A model generated the notes under the pieces. That model saw only the letters and a list, made by a program, of their open reading frames with translations, had not been told where the DNA came from and did no database searches. Of a stretch of 64,000 nt of DNA, positions 8,102 to 17,826 are shown one piece after another. The position numbers and the translations under genes are program-made. The stretch is from Paraburkholderia heleia NBRC 101817. Its GTDB lineage: Bacteria; Pseudomonadota; Gammaproteobacteria; Burkholderiales; Burkholderiaceae. Numbering within the stretch: the first letter of the stretch is position 1; each line of letters begins with the position of its first letter. The stretch spans positions 62,001-126,000 of the forward strand of contig NZ_BBJH01000022.1 in NCBI RefSeq assembly GCF_000739775.1, read 5' to 3'.

Positions 8102-9564
8102 GCACGACCACGCGGACTACTCAGGAAAACACGCTCCATTTCGTGCCGACCGCGGAATTTCGCCAGCGCGCGCGCACGGCGCTCGACGACCCGCAGTTGC
8201 GCAAGAGCTTTCGCGGCGCGATGGACTTCCTGCAAGGCAAGCGCGCCGCGCAGTTCCCTGAGGCGGACGAACTCGAAGCCCTGCGCGATCTCGGCGAAGC
8301 CGTGCGCCAGCATGCGCTCGCACGCCTGCCCGAACTCCTCGAGCAACTGGAAACGAAGCTGCGCGCGAACGGCGTTCAGGTGCATTGGGCCGAGACCGCC
8401 GACGAGGCGAACCGCATCGTCCACGCCATCGCACAACGTCACGCGGCCACCCGCGTGATCAAGGGCAAGTCGATGGCGAGCGAGGAAATCGAGCTCAACC
8501 ATTACCTCGCGCAGCGCGGCGTCGACTGCATCGAATCGGACATGGGCGAGTACATCGTGCAGCTCGCGGGCGAGAAGCCCTCGCACATCGTGATGCCCGC
8601 CATTCACAAGACGAAGGGCGACATCGGGCACCTGTTCGAAGCGCACATCCCCGATACGCCCTTTACGGAGGACGTGGACACGCTCATTCAAACGGGCCGC
8701 CGCGCGCTGCGCCGCGCCTTCGTGGATGCCCAGATCGGCCTCTCCGGCGTGAACTTCGCCGCCGCCGATACGGGCACGCTCTGGCTCGTGGAAAACGAAG
8801 GCAACGGCCGCCTTTCCACCACGGTGCCCGACGTGCATATCGCGATCATGGGCATGGAAAAGGTCGTGGCAAAGCTCGAGCACATCGTGCCGCTTTCGAG
8901 CCTGCTCACGCGCTCGGCCACGGGCCAGCCCATCACGACGTATTTCAACCTGATCAGCAGCCCGCGCCGCGCAGGCGAGAAAGACGGCCCGCGTGAGGTG
9001 CATCTCGTCCTGCTCGACAACGGCCGCAGCCAGGCCTACGCCGACGAGCAATTGCGCGCCACGCTGCAATGCATCCGCTGCGGCGCGTGCATGAACCACT
9101 GCCCGGTGTACACGCGCATCGGCGGGCATGCGTACGGCACGACCTACCCCGGGCCGATCGGCAAGATCATTTCGCCGCATCTGCTCGGGCTCGACGCGAC
9201 CGCCGAATTGCCCACCGCTTCGAGCCTGTGCGGCGCGTGCGGCGAAGTCTGCCCGGTGCGCATTCCGATTCCGCAGCTGCTCGTGCGCCTGCGCACCGAA
9301 GCGAACCGCGCCCCTGAGGAAAACGTCGCGCATCCGTTGTGCGGCCAGGGCGCGAATCACAGCAGGAGCGAGCAGTTCATCTGGCGCTTCTGGAGCGGCG
9401 CGTTCGCGCATCCGCGCGCCTACCGCGCGCTGCGCTGGGCCGTGACGCGTCTGCGCGGCCTCGCGCCCGCGCAGCAAATGGGCTGGACGCAGCATCGCAC
9501 GCCGCTCAAGCCCGCGCCGCGCAGCCTGCACGACCTGCTGCGCGAACGCGGCCAGCCGCAATAG
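8098..9564 (+). CDS. lutB: L-lactate utilisation protein LutB/LldF (4Fe-4S subunit)
   Basis: A 488-residue iron-sulfur protein. An N-terminal LUD-like domain (about 60-300, IKGKSMASEEIELNHYLAQRG) is followed by two 4Fe-4S motifs, CIRCGACMNHCPVY from residue 325 and CGACGEVCPVRIPIP from residue 378. It carries electrons in the LutABC complex during lactate oxidation. It overlaps lutC and is followed after 92 bp by lldP. Confidence 0.94.
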   Translation: MSTTTRTTQENTLHFVPTAEFRQRARTALDDPQLRKSFRGAMDFLQGKRAAQFPEADELEALRDLGEAVRQHALARLPELLEQLETKLRANGVQVHWAETADEANRIVHAIAQRHAATRVIKGKSMASEEIELNHYLAQRGVDCIESDMGEYIVQLAGEKPSHIVMPAIHKTKGDIGHLFEAHIPDTPFTEDVDTLIQTGRRALRRAFVDAQIGLSGVNFAAADTGTLWLVENEGNGRLSTTVPDVHIAIMGMEKVVAKLEHIVPLSSLLTRSATGQPITTYFNLISSPRRAGEKDGPREVHLVLLDNGRSQAYADEQLRATLQCIRCGACMNHCPVYTRIGGHAYGTTYPGPIGKIISPHLLGLDATAELPTASSLCGACGEVCPVRIPIPQLLVRLRTEANRAPEENVAHPLCGQGANHSRSEQFIWRFWSGAFAHPRAYRALRWAVTRLRGLAPAQQMGWTQHRTPLKPAPRSLHDLLRERGQPQ

Positions 9565-9571
9565 CGTTCAT

Positions 9572-9615
9572 GTCGTCAGGCATGCGAAATAACTCGTAAA
9601 TGCATGCCTGACGAC
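9572..9615. repeat. Long inverted repeat between lutB and lldP
   Basis: A perfect 14-bp inverted repeat GTCGTCAGGCATGC / GCATGCCTGACGAC (9572-9585, 9602-9615) with a 16-nt AT-rich loop. It lies 8 bp after the lutB stop and 41 bp before lldP and has no T run, so it is more likely an RNA processing or stability element, or a partial terminator, than a full intrinsic terminator. Confidence 0.75.
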
Positions 9616-9656
9616 CGCACATCAATCGACTACCCGCATCATCGGAGGAGACCGTC

Positions 9657-11360
9657 ATGCAACCCTGGTATCAGATCTACACACCGCTCGGCAGTTTGTG
9701 GCTATCCGCGCTCGTCGCCGCCATTCCCATTCTGTTCTTCTTCGTCGCGCTCGCCGGCCTGCGCATGAAGGGCCACGTCGCCGCCGCGATCACCCTGCTG
9801 CTCGCACTCGCCGTGGCGATCTTCGAGTACGGCATGCCCGTGCGCCAGGCGCTCGTTTCCGCTGGCTTCGGCTTTGCCTACGGCATCTGGCCGATCGCGT
9901 GGATCATCGTCACCGCCGTGTTCCTCTACAAGATCGTCGTGAAGACGGGCCAGTTCGAAATCATCCGCGCCTCGGTGCTCTCGATCACCGACGACCAGCG
10001 CCTGCAACTGTTGCTGATCGGCTTCTCGTTCGGCGCGTTCCTCGAAGGCGCGGCGGGCTTCGGCGCGCCCGTGGCGATCACCTCGGCGCTGCTCGTCGGC
10101 CTCGGTTTCGAGCCGCTCTACGCCGCGGGCCTGTGCCTCATCGCCAATACCGCTCCGGTTGCGTTCGGCGCGATGGGTATTCCCATCATCGTCGCGGGCC
10201 AGGTGACGGGCATCGATCCGTTCCTGATCGGCGCGATGGCGGGCCGCCAGTTGCCGCTGCTCTCGCTCTTCGTGCCGTTCTGGCTCGTCTTCATCATGGA
10301 CGGCAGGCGCGGCGTGAAGGAAACGTGGCCCGCCGCGCTCGTGGCGGGCGGCAGCTTCGCCGTGACGCAGTACTTCACGTCGAACCACATCGGGCCCGAG
10401 TTGCCGGACATCACCTCGGCGCTCGTGAGCCTCGTCGCGCTCGCCGCGTTCCTCAATGTGTGGCAGCCGCGCCGGGCCGCGCAAGGCGCAAGCGTGACGG
10501 TGAGCGGCGGTGCCGCCGCGCTGGGCGGATTCGGCGGCGGCGGTTCGCGTGCGGCCGCTTCGAGCCGCAAGGCTTCGCCGTACAGCGTCGCGCAAACGGT
10601 GCGCGCATGGTCGCCGTTCATTCTGCTCACGGCCATCGTGACCGTGTGGAGCGTCAAGCCGTTCAAGGCGCTCTTCGCCGCGAAGGGGCCGCTCGCGGGC
10701 ACGATTCTGAGCCTGCACGTGCCGGGGCTCGACCAGCTCGTGGTGCGCACGGCGCCGATCGTCGCGTCAGCCAAGCCCTATGAGGCCGTGTTCAAGCTCG
10801 ACTGGCTCTCCGCCGTGGGCACCGCGATCATGATCACGGCGATCCTCGCCGCGATCCTGCTGCGCATGAAGCCGCGCGCCGCCGTGGCCGCGTTCGTCGA
10901 GACGCTCGGCGAACTGCGCCGCCCCGTGCTTTCCATCGGTCTCGTGCTCGCCTTCGCGTTCGTCGCGAACTACTCGGGCATGTCGTCCACGCTCGCGCTC
11001 GCGCTTGCGGGCACCGGCGCCGCCTTCCCGTTCTTCTCGCCGTTCCTCGGCTGGCTCGGCGTGTTCCTCACGGGCTCCGATACGTCGTCGAACGCGCTGT
11101 TCTGCTCGCTGCAGCACACCACGGCGCACCAGATCAACGTGTCGGACACGCTGCTCGTCGCAGCCAACACCTCGGGCGGCGTGAGCGGCAAGATGATTTC
11201 GCCGCAGTCGATCGCGGTGGCCTGCGCGGCAACCGGCCTCGTCGGCAAGGAGTCGTCGCTGTTCCGCTTCACCGTGCGTCACAGCCTGTTGTTCGCGGCT
11301 GTCGTGGGCGTGGTGACGCTGATTCAGGCTTACGTGCTGACCGGCATGATTGCGCAGTGA
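9657..11360 (+). CDS. lldP: L-lactate permease
   Basis: A 567-residue inner-membrane transporter of the LctP family with about 12-14 hydrophobic segments; family length is about 540-570. The N-terminus ([21 protein letters not shown]) and the internal [27 protein letters not shown] and [16 protein letters not shown] regions are typical. It imports L-lactate (and often D-lactate or glycolate) with protons. The ATG is preceded by GGAGGAGACC. As last gene of the lut cluster it supplies substrate for LutABC. Confidence 0.95.
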   Translation: MQPWYQIYTPLGSLWLSALVAAIPILFFFVALAGLRMKGHVAAAITLLLALAVAIFEYGMPVRQALVSAGFGFAYGIWPIAWIIVTAVFLYKIVVKTGQFEIIRASVLSITDDQRLQLLLIGFSFGAFLEGAAGFGAPVAITSALLVGLGFEPLYAAGLCLIANTAPVAFGAMGIPIIVAGQVTGIDPFLIGAMAGRQLPLLSLFVPFWLVFIMDGRRGVKETWPAALVAGGSFAVTQYFTSNHIGPELPDITSALVSLVALAAFLNVWQPRRAAQGASVTVSGGAAALGGFGGGGSRAAASSRKASPYSVAQTVRAWSPFILLTAIVTVWSVKPFKALFAAKGPLAGTILSLHVPGLDQLVVRTAPIVASAKPYEAVFKLDWLSAVGTAIMITAILAAILLRMKPRAAVAAFVETLGELRRPVLSIGLVLAFAFVANYSGMSSTLALALAGTGAAFPFFSPFLGWLGVFLTGSDTSSNALFCSLQHTTAHQINVSDTLLVAANTSGGVSGKMISPQSIAVACAATGLVGKESSLFRFTVRHSLLFAAVVGVVTLIQAYVLTGMIAQ

Positions 11361-11405
11361 TGGTGGAGTCGCGATCGCAACACGCTGTAACGAAGTGACA
11401 GGGGG

Positions 11406-11439
11406 CCGTCTCCCGCCGCGTGCGGGGAACGGTCTTCTT
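11406..11439 (+). terminator. Probable terminator of the lactate operon
   Basis: A hairpin CCGT..CCCGC / GCGGG..ACGG with a 2x2 internal loop and the U-rich tail TCTTCTT, 45 bp after the lldP stop. Confidence 0.45.
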
Positions 11440-11575
11440 GCATGCGCGCGCGAAGCGTGGGTCTTAAGCGGCTTTTAAGCCCCCCTGTCTACGCTCGATT
11501 CGTCCGGCACGCGTTCGCACGCGGCAACGCGAGACGCGTGCCGGCATCCGGTCAACGAATCGATGGAGGTGTCAA

Positions 11576-12061
11576 ATGAAACCACAAGTGAAAGCACGCT
11601 CGACTCCGTGGATCGGCGCGGCGCTCGCGCTCGCCGTCGTGTTCGGCACGCCGGGCGCGTGGGCGGCGACCCCGGCAGCCGGCGAGGCAGGCGTCGCGAC
11701 CGCATCGGCCGGCGTCCTGCCGCCCGCCCGGCACAAAGGCGACATTGCGTATCTATCGGGCGGCATCGGCAGCGACCAGTCGGCGGCGTTCAAGTCGGCG
11801 ATGCACCAATACCCGCTCTCGCTCGAATTCGCGCGCCAATCTGCGCTCGGCAACGAGTATCTCGCGAACGTGCCCGTGAAGATCGCCGACATGCACGGCA
11901 CGCCGCTCCTTTCCACACGCACGCAAGGCCCGTTCATGCTCGTTTCGATTCCGGACGGCCGCTATGTGGTCACCGCGAGCCATGGCGGCAATACGGAGCG
12001 GCGCACGGTGGACATCGGCAAAGCGACGCGCGCTCACGAAACCTTCGTCTGGCCGATGTGA
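11576..12061 (+). CDS. Exported protein with carboxypeptidase-regulatory-like fold
   Basis: A 161-residue protein with a signal peptide (positive MKPQVKARS, hydrophobic core to about residue 30, cleavage after AWA-A). The mature part has segments (VPVKIADMHGTPLLSTRTQG, FMLVSIPDGRYVVTASHGG) like the small beta-sandwich of carboxypeptidase regulatory domains. It is probably periplasmic; function unknown. The start follows a good GGAGGTGTCAA site. It stands alone between lldP and the antiporter operon. Confidence 0.75.
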   Translation: MKPQVKARSTPWIGAALALAVVFGTPGAWAATPAAGEAGVATASAGVLPPARHKGDIAYLSGGIGSDQSAAFKSAMHQYPLSLEFARQSALGNEYLANVPVKIADMHGTPLLSTRTQGPFMLVSIPDGRYVVTASHGGNTERRTVDIGKATRAHETFVWPM

Positions 12062-12230
12062 AGATCACCGACGAGCCCCCAGTGCCGGAGGACCTGACGC
12101 ACGTTGCTTTCGCATGACACCCCGTGGCCGCCTCGATGCCACATGAATGAACTCCGTCCCCGTTTGCGGCTATGATCGTGAACTGCGGCGCGGCGGCTCG
12201 GCGCCTTGCCGGATTCACGGGGAGTGTCGA

Positions 12231-15038
12231 ATGGCATTGGGGTGGCTCGTCGTCTTACCGTTCGTCGCCGCGGCGCTCGTCGCGTTCGCGGGGCCGCTCC
12301 CCGGCGGCTCCGCCTCCGGCACATGGGTCGCATTCGCGGCCGCGCTCTTCGGCCTGGGACTGCTGGGCAGCGAACGCGTGGGCATGGCCACTCATGGCGT
12401 GCTGCACTGGCAAGCCGACTGGATCCCGCAACTCGGCCTCTCGTTCGCGCTGCGTCTGGACGGTCTTTCGTTCATGTTCGCGCTGCTCGTGCTAGCGATC
12501 GGCCTGCTGGTTTTTATCTACGCGCGCTATTACCTCGCGGGCAGCGAGTCGCTGCCGCGCCTTTACGCGCTGCTGCTGCTCTTCATGGGCGCGATGCTCG
12601 GCGTGGTGCTGTCGGACAACCTGCTGCTGCTCGTGATCTTCTGGGAACTCACGAGCATCGTGTCGTTCCTGCTGATCGGCTTCTGGCCTTCGCGCCCCGA
12701 AGCGCGGCGCGGCGCGCGCATGGCGCTCACCATCACGGGCGCGGGCGGTCTCGCGCTGCTGGCCGCCGTGCTGCTGCTCGGCCATGTCTGCGGCAGCTAC
12801 GACCTCGATGTCGTGCTCGCGCATGCGGGCTTCGTGCAGCGCGATCCGCTGTATCCCGCGATTCTCCTGCTCGTTCTCTTCGCGGCCTGCACGAAGTCGG
12901 CGCAGTTCCCGTTCCACTTCTGGCTACCGCATGCGATGTCGGCGCCCACGCCCGTTTCCGCGTACCTGCATTCGGCGACCATGGTAAAGGCGGGTATCTT
13001 TCTTATCGCGCGCTTTTACCCGGTGCTCGAAGGCACCGACTGGTTCTTCTACGTGACGAGCCTGATCGGCCTCGTCACGCTCACAGGCGGCGCGGCCATG
13101 GCGCTCGTGCAGCGCGACCTCAAGGGGCTGCTCGCATATTCCACCATCAGCCATCTCGGACTCATCGTGCTGCTGTTCGGCCTCGACACGCAGCTCTCCA
13201 CGGTCGCCGCGCTCTTTCACACCTTCAACCACGCGGTATTCAAGGCCTCGCTCTTCATGGCGGCGGGCATCATCGACCATGAAACGGGCACACGCGATCT
13301 GGGCCGCCTGCGCGGCCTGCGCCGTTTCATGCCGCATACCGCCGCGCTGGCCGCCGTGGCATCGCTCGCCATGGCGGGCGTGCCGCTGCTCAACGGCTTC
13401 CTCTCGAAGGAGATGTTCTTCGGCGAAACGCTTGCACAAGGACTCCTCGGCGACTTCAACTGGATCATTCCCGCGCTCGCCGTCATCGCGGCGGGGCTCT
13501 CGGTCGCGTACTCCCTGCGCTTCGTGTGGGGCGTGTTCTTCGACGGCGAGACGCCGCACGATCTTGCGCACTACCCGCCGCACGAACCGCCGCGTTTCAT
13601 GAAGCTGCCCGTCGAGATTCTCGTCGTCATCTGTCTGCTCGTGGGGCTCGTGCCGGAGCAGACCATCGGCAAGATGCTCGAGTCCGCGGCGTGGTTCGCG
13701 CTGGGCGGCACCGTGCCCACGTACAGCCTGAGCTTGTGGCACGGCATCAATCTGCCATTCTTGATGAGCTGCGTGTCGTTCGTGGGCGGCGCGCTGCTGT
13801 TCTTCTTTCGCCGCGATGCGTTCCGCCATCATCGTTCGATGCTTTCCGAAATGAACGCGAGCGAAGGCTTCGACCGTTTCGTGCAGCAACTCGAAAAAGC
13901 CGCGGGCTTCGTGGTGAATCGCTTTGAAACGCGGTCATTGCCCTCCTATCTCGCGTGGATGATCGCGGCGATGCTGATCGTGCCCGGCGCGGCGCTGCTC
14001 GCCCTGCCGGCGCTGGACGGCGCGTATCGCTCGGCGCCGCTCGACGCAATGACGCTCGTCGGCCTCGTGCTGATGGCGCTGATGGCAGTGGGCGTCGTGC
14101 TCGTGCGCGCCAATACGCTCTATGCGCTCGTGATGCTGAGCACTTGTGGACTGCTCGTCACGCTGGCGTTCGTACGTTTTTCCGCGCCCGATCTCGCGCT
14201 CACGCAGATCTCCGTGGAAGTGGTCACCGTGCTGCTGCTCGTGCTCGCCATCTACTTTCTGCCTGTCGTGCAGCGCACGCAGCAGCCGCGAGGCACGCGC
14301 GCCCGCAACGCGGTGCTCGCACTCGCGGGCGGCGCACTGATCGGCGGCGTGGCGTATGCGGTGATGACGCGCGCACCCGTCGATGGCATCGGTCAGTTCT
14401 TTCTCGCGAACGCGCTGCCGGGCAGCGGCGGCCATAACGTCGTGAACGTGATCCTCGTGGACTTCCGCGGCTTCGACACGATGGTCGAAATCAGCGTGCT
14501 GGTGGTGGCTGGGCTCGCCGTGAAGGCGCTGCTGCGCGGACTGCGCCTGAAGTCGCCCGATACGGGCCCGGGCGGCCTGCCGTGGTCGTCGCAGTCGCAT
14601 CCGCTGCTGCTCGCCATTCTCGCGCGCCTCATGCTGCCGCTCACCCTGCTCGTTGCCGCCTTCATTTTTCTGCGCGGCCACAATCTGCCGGGCGGCGGCT
14701 TTATCGCCTCGCTCGTGATCTCCATCGCACTGCTGCTGCAATACGTGGCGAGCGGCGTGCTATGGACCGAGTCGCGCATCCGCATCAACTACCGCGCGCT
14801 CGCGGGCCTCGGCATTCTCGTCGCAGCCGCCACGGGCGTGGGCGCGATCGTGCTCGGCCGGCCCTTCCTCACGAGCGCGTTCGGCCATCTGCAGGTGCCG
14901 CTGATCGGCGAAATCGAACTGAGCACGGCCATGCTGTTCGACCTCGGCGTGCTCGGCGCCGTGGTCGGCACGACGCTCACGATCGTCTCGCATCTCGGCG
15001 TGCGCGACAAGGACATGCAATCCGTGGAGAAAAGCTGA
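12231..15038 (+). CDS. mrpA: Mrp/Pha monovalent cation/H+ antiporter, fused subunit A-B
   Basis: A 935-residue inner-membrane protein. The first two thirds match the complex-I ND5-like MrpA core (YARYYLAG ... FWELTSIVSFLLIGFW ... FPFHFWLPHAMSAPTPVSAYLHSATMVKAGIFL split over about 150-270, with the conserved Lys/His of the proton path). A C-terminal block from about residue 790 (RLMLPLTLLVAAFIFLRGHNLPGGGFIASL) is the MrpB domain, so A and B are fused, as in group 2 PhaAB antiporters. The start at 12231 follows GGGGAGTG; the open frame upstream from 12147 is not family-like. Stop overlaps the next start. Confidence 0.94.
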   Translation: MALGWLVVLPFVAAALVAFAGPLPGGSASGTWVAFAAALFGLGLLGSERVGMATHGVLHWQADWIPQLGLSFALRLDGLSFMFALLVLAIGLLVFIYARYYLAGSESLPRLYALLLLFMGAMLGVVLSDNLLLLVIFWELTSIVSFLLIGFWPSRPEARRGARMALTITGAGGLALLAAVLLLGHVCGSYDLDVVLAHAGFVQRDPLYPAILLLVLFAACTKSAQFPFHFWLPHAMSAPTPVSAYLHSATMVKAGIFLIARFYPVLEGTDWFFYVTSLIGLVTLTGGAAMALVQRDLKGLLAYSTISHLGLIVLLFGLDTQLSTVAALFHTFNHAVFKASLFMAAGIIDHETGTRDLGRLRGLRRFMPHTAALAAVASLAMAGVPLLNGFLSKEMFFGETLAQGLLGDFNWIIPALAVIAAGLSVAYSLRFVWGVFFDGETPHDLAHYPPHEPPRFMKLPVEILVVICLLVGLVPEQTIGKMLESAAWFALGGTVPTYSLSLWHGINLPFLMSCVSFVGGALLFFFRRDAFRHHRSMLSEMNASEGFDRFVQQLEKAAGFVVNRFETRSLPSYLAWMIAAMLIVPGAALLALPALDGAYRSAPLDAMTLVGLVLMALMAVGVVLVRANTLYALVMLSTCGLLVTLAFVRFSAPDLALTQISVEVVTVLLLVLAIYFLPVVQRTQQPRGTRARNAVLALAGGALIGGVAYAVMTRAPVDGIGQFFLANALPGSGGHNVVNVILVDFRGFDTMVEISVLVVAGLAVKALLRGLRLKSPDTGPGGLPWSSQSHPLLLAILARLMLPLTLLVAAFIFLRGHNLPGGGFIASLVISIALLLQYVASGVLWTESRIRINYRALAGLGILVAAATGVGAIVLGRPFLTSAFGHLQVPLIGEIELSTAMLFDLGVLGAVVGTTLTIVSHLGVRDKDMQSVEKS

Positions 15039-15391
15039 TGGAAGCCGCCTTCGCCATTACGCTCGGGGTGCTGTGCGCGAGCGGCATCTATCTGCTGCTG
15101 TGCGCGCGCGTGCTGCCCGTGATCCTCGGTATCACACTGTTCTCGTATGCGATCAACCTGTTCCTGCTCGGCATGGGCCGGCTCTCCACCGGCAAGCCGC
15201 CCGTGATCGCGGCGCTCGCGCGCTATGCCGACCCGGTGCCGCAGGCGCTCGTGCTCACGGCGATCGTGATCGGCTTCGCCATGACGGCCTTCACGGTCGT
15301 GCTCGCGCTGCGCGCGCTCGCGATCGACGGCACCGATCATGTGGACGGCGACAACCCGCAGCGCAGCGCTCTGGAGATGCGCGGCGAATGA
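15038..15391 (+). CDS. mrpC: Mrp/Pha antiporter subunit C
   Basis: A 117-residue, three-helix protein related to the complex-I subunit NuoK. The motif LGITLFSYAINLFLLGMG and the acidic residue-containing second half are typical of MrpC/PhaC. Overlaps mrpA by one base (TGATG) and mrpD by 4 bases (ATGA). Confidence 0.93.
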   Translation: MEAAFAITLGVLCASGIYLLLCARVLPVILGITLFSYAINLFLLGMGRLSTGKPPVIAALARYADPVPQALVLTAIVIGFAMTAFTVVLALRALAIDGTDHVDGDNPQRSALEMRGE

Positions 15392-17052
15392 ACCACGCTC
15401 TCATCCTCCCCATTCTGATTCCGCTGTTCGCGGCCGGCTCGATCGTTGCGCTGCCGCTGCGCGCGAAGCGCCTGCAGCGCGCGATCAACGTGATTGCCAC
15501 GCTCGCGCTGCTGCCCATCGCGGTGGCGCTCGCCGAGTTCGCGGCGCAAGGGCGGATTGCCGGCTATGCGCTCGGCGCGTGGCCCGCGCCGTTCGGCATC
15601 GTGTTGCAGATCGACCGGCTCGGCGCACTCATGCTCGTGCTGACCGCGCTGCTCGCGTGCTGCTGCCTGCTCGGCACCACGAGCGCCGATGCGCGGCGCG
15701 GGCGCTACTACCGCGCGCTCGTGCAGTTCGAACTAATGGGTCTGAACGGCGCGTTTCTCGCCGGCGATCTCTTCAATCTGTTCGTCTTCTTCGAACTGCT
15801 GCTGATCGCCTCTTACGCGCTGCTGCTGCATGGCGGCGGCCGCCGCCGCGTGCGCAACGGCCTGCACTACATGCTGCTGAACCTCGTGGGCTCGTCGTTC
15901 TTCCTGATCGCGCTGGGCGTGCTATACGGCCTCACGGGCACACTCAACATGGCCGACGCGGGCGAACGGCTCGCGCACCTGGACCCCGCTTCGCTGCCCC
16001 TCGCCCAGTTCGCGGGCGCGACGCTCATGCTCGTATTCGGCCTCAAGGCCGCTGTGTTCCCCATGTCGTTCTGGTTGCCACAGGCGTACAGAAGCGCAAT
16101 CGGGCCGGTGGCCGCGCTGTTCGCGATCATGACCAAGGTGGGCATCTACGCGATGCTGCGCTGCGACGCGCTCGTGTTCGGCGCGGCAGGCGGCGTGCTC
16201 GACGCGTTCCTGCATCAATGGGCGTGGTGGCTCGCCATCGCGACGATCGTCTATGGCGCGCTCGGCGCGCTCGCGGTATCGAGCCTCAAGACCACGACCG
16301 GCTTTCTCGTGCTGGTTTCGGTCGGCCTGCTGATCGCGGCCGTGACGCTGCAAACCGTGCTCGCCTGGAGCGCGCTGCTGTACTACCTCATCAGCACGAC
16401 GCTATGCACGGGCGCGCTGTTCATGCTCGCCGATGCACTGGAGCCCGAAGCAAGCGAACCTGCGGCCGTGCCCGCTGCCCCCGAAACGCGCGAACCCGCC
16501 TCGCTCGAATCGCTCGACGACGCCACTGCGCCCGCCATCACGCCCGAGGCGGACGGCGAACCAGGCGCAGCGCCGCCCAAGGCAGCGGAGCCTGAAAAGC
16601 ATCCGGCGCGCTGGCCCTCGAACATCGCCGGCGGACTCTATCTCGCTGCAGCCGTCGGCGCTGTCGGCCTGCCGCCGCTCTCGGGCTTTCTGGGCAAGGC
16701 CATGGTGCTCGCCGCCACGCCGCTTGCGCAGGCCGTCGTGCTGTGGCCCGCCGTGCTGGCCGCGGGCCTGCTGTCGATCGTCGCGCTCAGCCGCACGGGC
16801 ACACGCCTGCTGTGGGCGATGCCCGCCGCACGCGCCTACGACGGCGCGCCCGCCGCCGCGCCGCACGGCAGCCGCGCGAAGCTCGCCGCGTGTGCGCTGC
16901 TGCTCGCGGGCGTGGTGGCGGCAACGGTGTTCGCCGGCCCGCTCAAGCAGTATCTCGACGCCACCGCCGCGCAGCTGCTCGATCGCGAAGCCTACGTTCA
17001 CGCGATCCTGCCCGCGCCGGCCACGCAAACGTCACAGGGCGGGGGAAGCTGA
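15388..17052 (+). CDS. mrpD: Mrp/Pha antiporter subunit D
   Basis: A 554-residue membrane protein related to complex-I ND2/ND4-type subunits (FELMGLNGAFLAGDLFNLFVFFELLLIASYALLLHGG; KAAVFPMSFWLPQAYRSAIGPVAALFAIMTKVGIYAMLR). It forms, with MrpA, the ion-translocating part of the antiporter. A hydrophilic Pro/Ala/Glu-rich insertion of about 60 residues (about 350-410) interrupts the membrane helices and makes the protein longer than the usual 490-500 residues. Confidence 0.93.
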   Translation: MNHALILPILIPLFAAGSIVALPLRAKRLQRAINVIATLALLPIAVALAEFAAQGRIAGYALGAWPAPFGIVLQIDRLGALMLVLTALLACCCLLGTTSADARRGRYYRALVQFELMGLNGAFLAGDLFNLFVFFELLLIASYALLLHGGGRRRVRNGLHYMLLNLVGSSFFLIALGVLYGLTGTLNMADAGERLAHLDPASLPLAQFAGATLMLVFGLKAAVFPMSFWLPQAYRSAIGPVAALFAIMTKVGIYAMLRCDALVFGAAGGVLDAFLHQWAWWLAIATIVYGALGALAVSSLKTTTGFLVLVSVGLLIAAVTLQTVLAWSALLYYLISTTLCTGALFMLADALEPEASEPAAVPAAPETREPASLESLDDATAPAITPEADGEPGAAPPKAAEPEKHPARWPSNIAGGLYLAAAVGAVGLPPLSGFLGKAMVLAATPLAQAVVLWPAVLAAGLLSIVALSRTGTRLLWAMPAARAYDGAPAAAPHGSRAKLAACALLLAGVVAATVFAGPLKQYLDATAAQLLDREAYVHAILPAPATQTSQGGGS

Positions 17053-17053
17053 C

Positions 17054-17545
17054 ATGAAGCGGCTCTTTCCGCACCCCTGGCTCACCGTCGTGCTGCTCGT
17101 GTGCTGGGTCTTGCTGATGAACGACGTGTCGCCGGGCAACCTGCTCCTCGGGCTCGTGCTCGGGACCGCCATCGCCTACCGCGTGGGCGAAGGGCTGTGG
17201 CTCACGCCCGTGCGCTTCGGCAAGCCGTGGCTGCTCGTGCGGCTCCTCGGGCATGTGCTCTACGACATCCTCGTGGCGAATCTCGAAGTCGCGTTGCTCG
17301 TGCTTGGCCCGACGAAGCGCCTGCGCCCGGCGTTCATCGACGTGCCGCTCGACAGCACCCACGAAATCGCGCTTGCGGCGCTCATCAGCATCGTCTCGCT
17401 GAGTCCCGGCACGCTGTGCGCCGAGCTTTCCGACGACCGCAGGCGCCTCGTCGTGCACGTGCTCGACCTCGAAGACGAAGCCGCGCTCGTCGCCTTGATC
17501 AAGTCCCGTTACGAGGCCCCGCTCATGGAGATATTCGCATGCTAG
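17054..17545 (+). CDS. mrpE: Mrp/Pha antiporter subunit E
   Basis: A 163-residue protein with two N-terminal membrane segments and a cytoplasmic C-terminal domain; PLDSTHEIALAALISIVSLSPGTLCAELSDDRR (residues about 95-130) is the MrpE signature. Starts 1 base after mrpD stops and overlaps mrpF by 7 bases. Confidence 0.92.
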   Translation: MKRLFPHPWLTVVLLVCWVLLMNDVSPGNLLLGLVLGTAIAYRVGEGLWLTPVRFGKPWLLVRLLGHVLYDILVANLEVALLVLGPTKRLRPAFIDVPLDSTHEIALAALISIVSLSPGTLCAELSDDRRRLVVHVLDLEDEAALVALIKSRYEAPLMEIFAC

Positions 17546-17814
17546 CCATTGCCATTCCGGTGTCGTTCACGATCCTCGGGCTCGCGTTCCTGCTCACGCT
17601 CGTGCGCCTCGTGCGCGGGCCTTCGCTGCCCGACCGGCTCGTCGCGCTCGACACGCTCAATATCAACGCGATTGCGCTCATCGTCGTCTACGGCATCATG
17701 CTGCGCTCGACGGTCTTCTTCGAAATCGCGCTGCTCATCGCGGTCATGGGGTTCGTGGCGACTGTCGCGTTCACGAAGTACCTGCAGCGCGGCGACATCA
17801 TCGAACTGAACTAG
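17539..17814 (+). CDS. mrpF: Mrp/Pha antiporter subunit F
   Basis: A 91-residue, three-helix protein with the family pattern LVRGPSLPDRLVALDTLNINAIALIVVYG. MrpF is a small membrane subunit that helps assemble the antiporter. It begins inside the end of mrpE and is followed 12 bp later by mrpG. Confidence 0.92.
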   Translation: MLAIAIPVSFTILGLAFLLTLVRLVRGPSLPDRLVALDTLNINAIALIVVYGIMLRSTVFFEIALLIAVMGFVATVAFTKYLQRGDIIELN

Positions 17815-17826
17815 GGCGAGTGCGTC

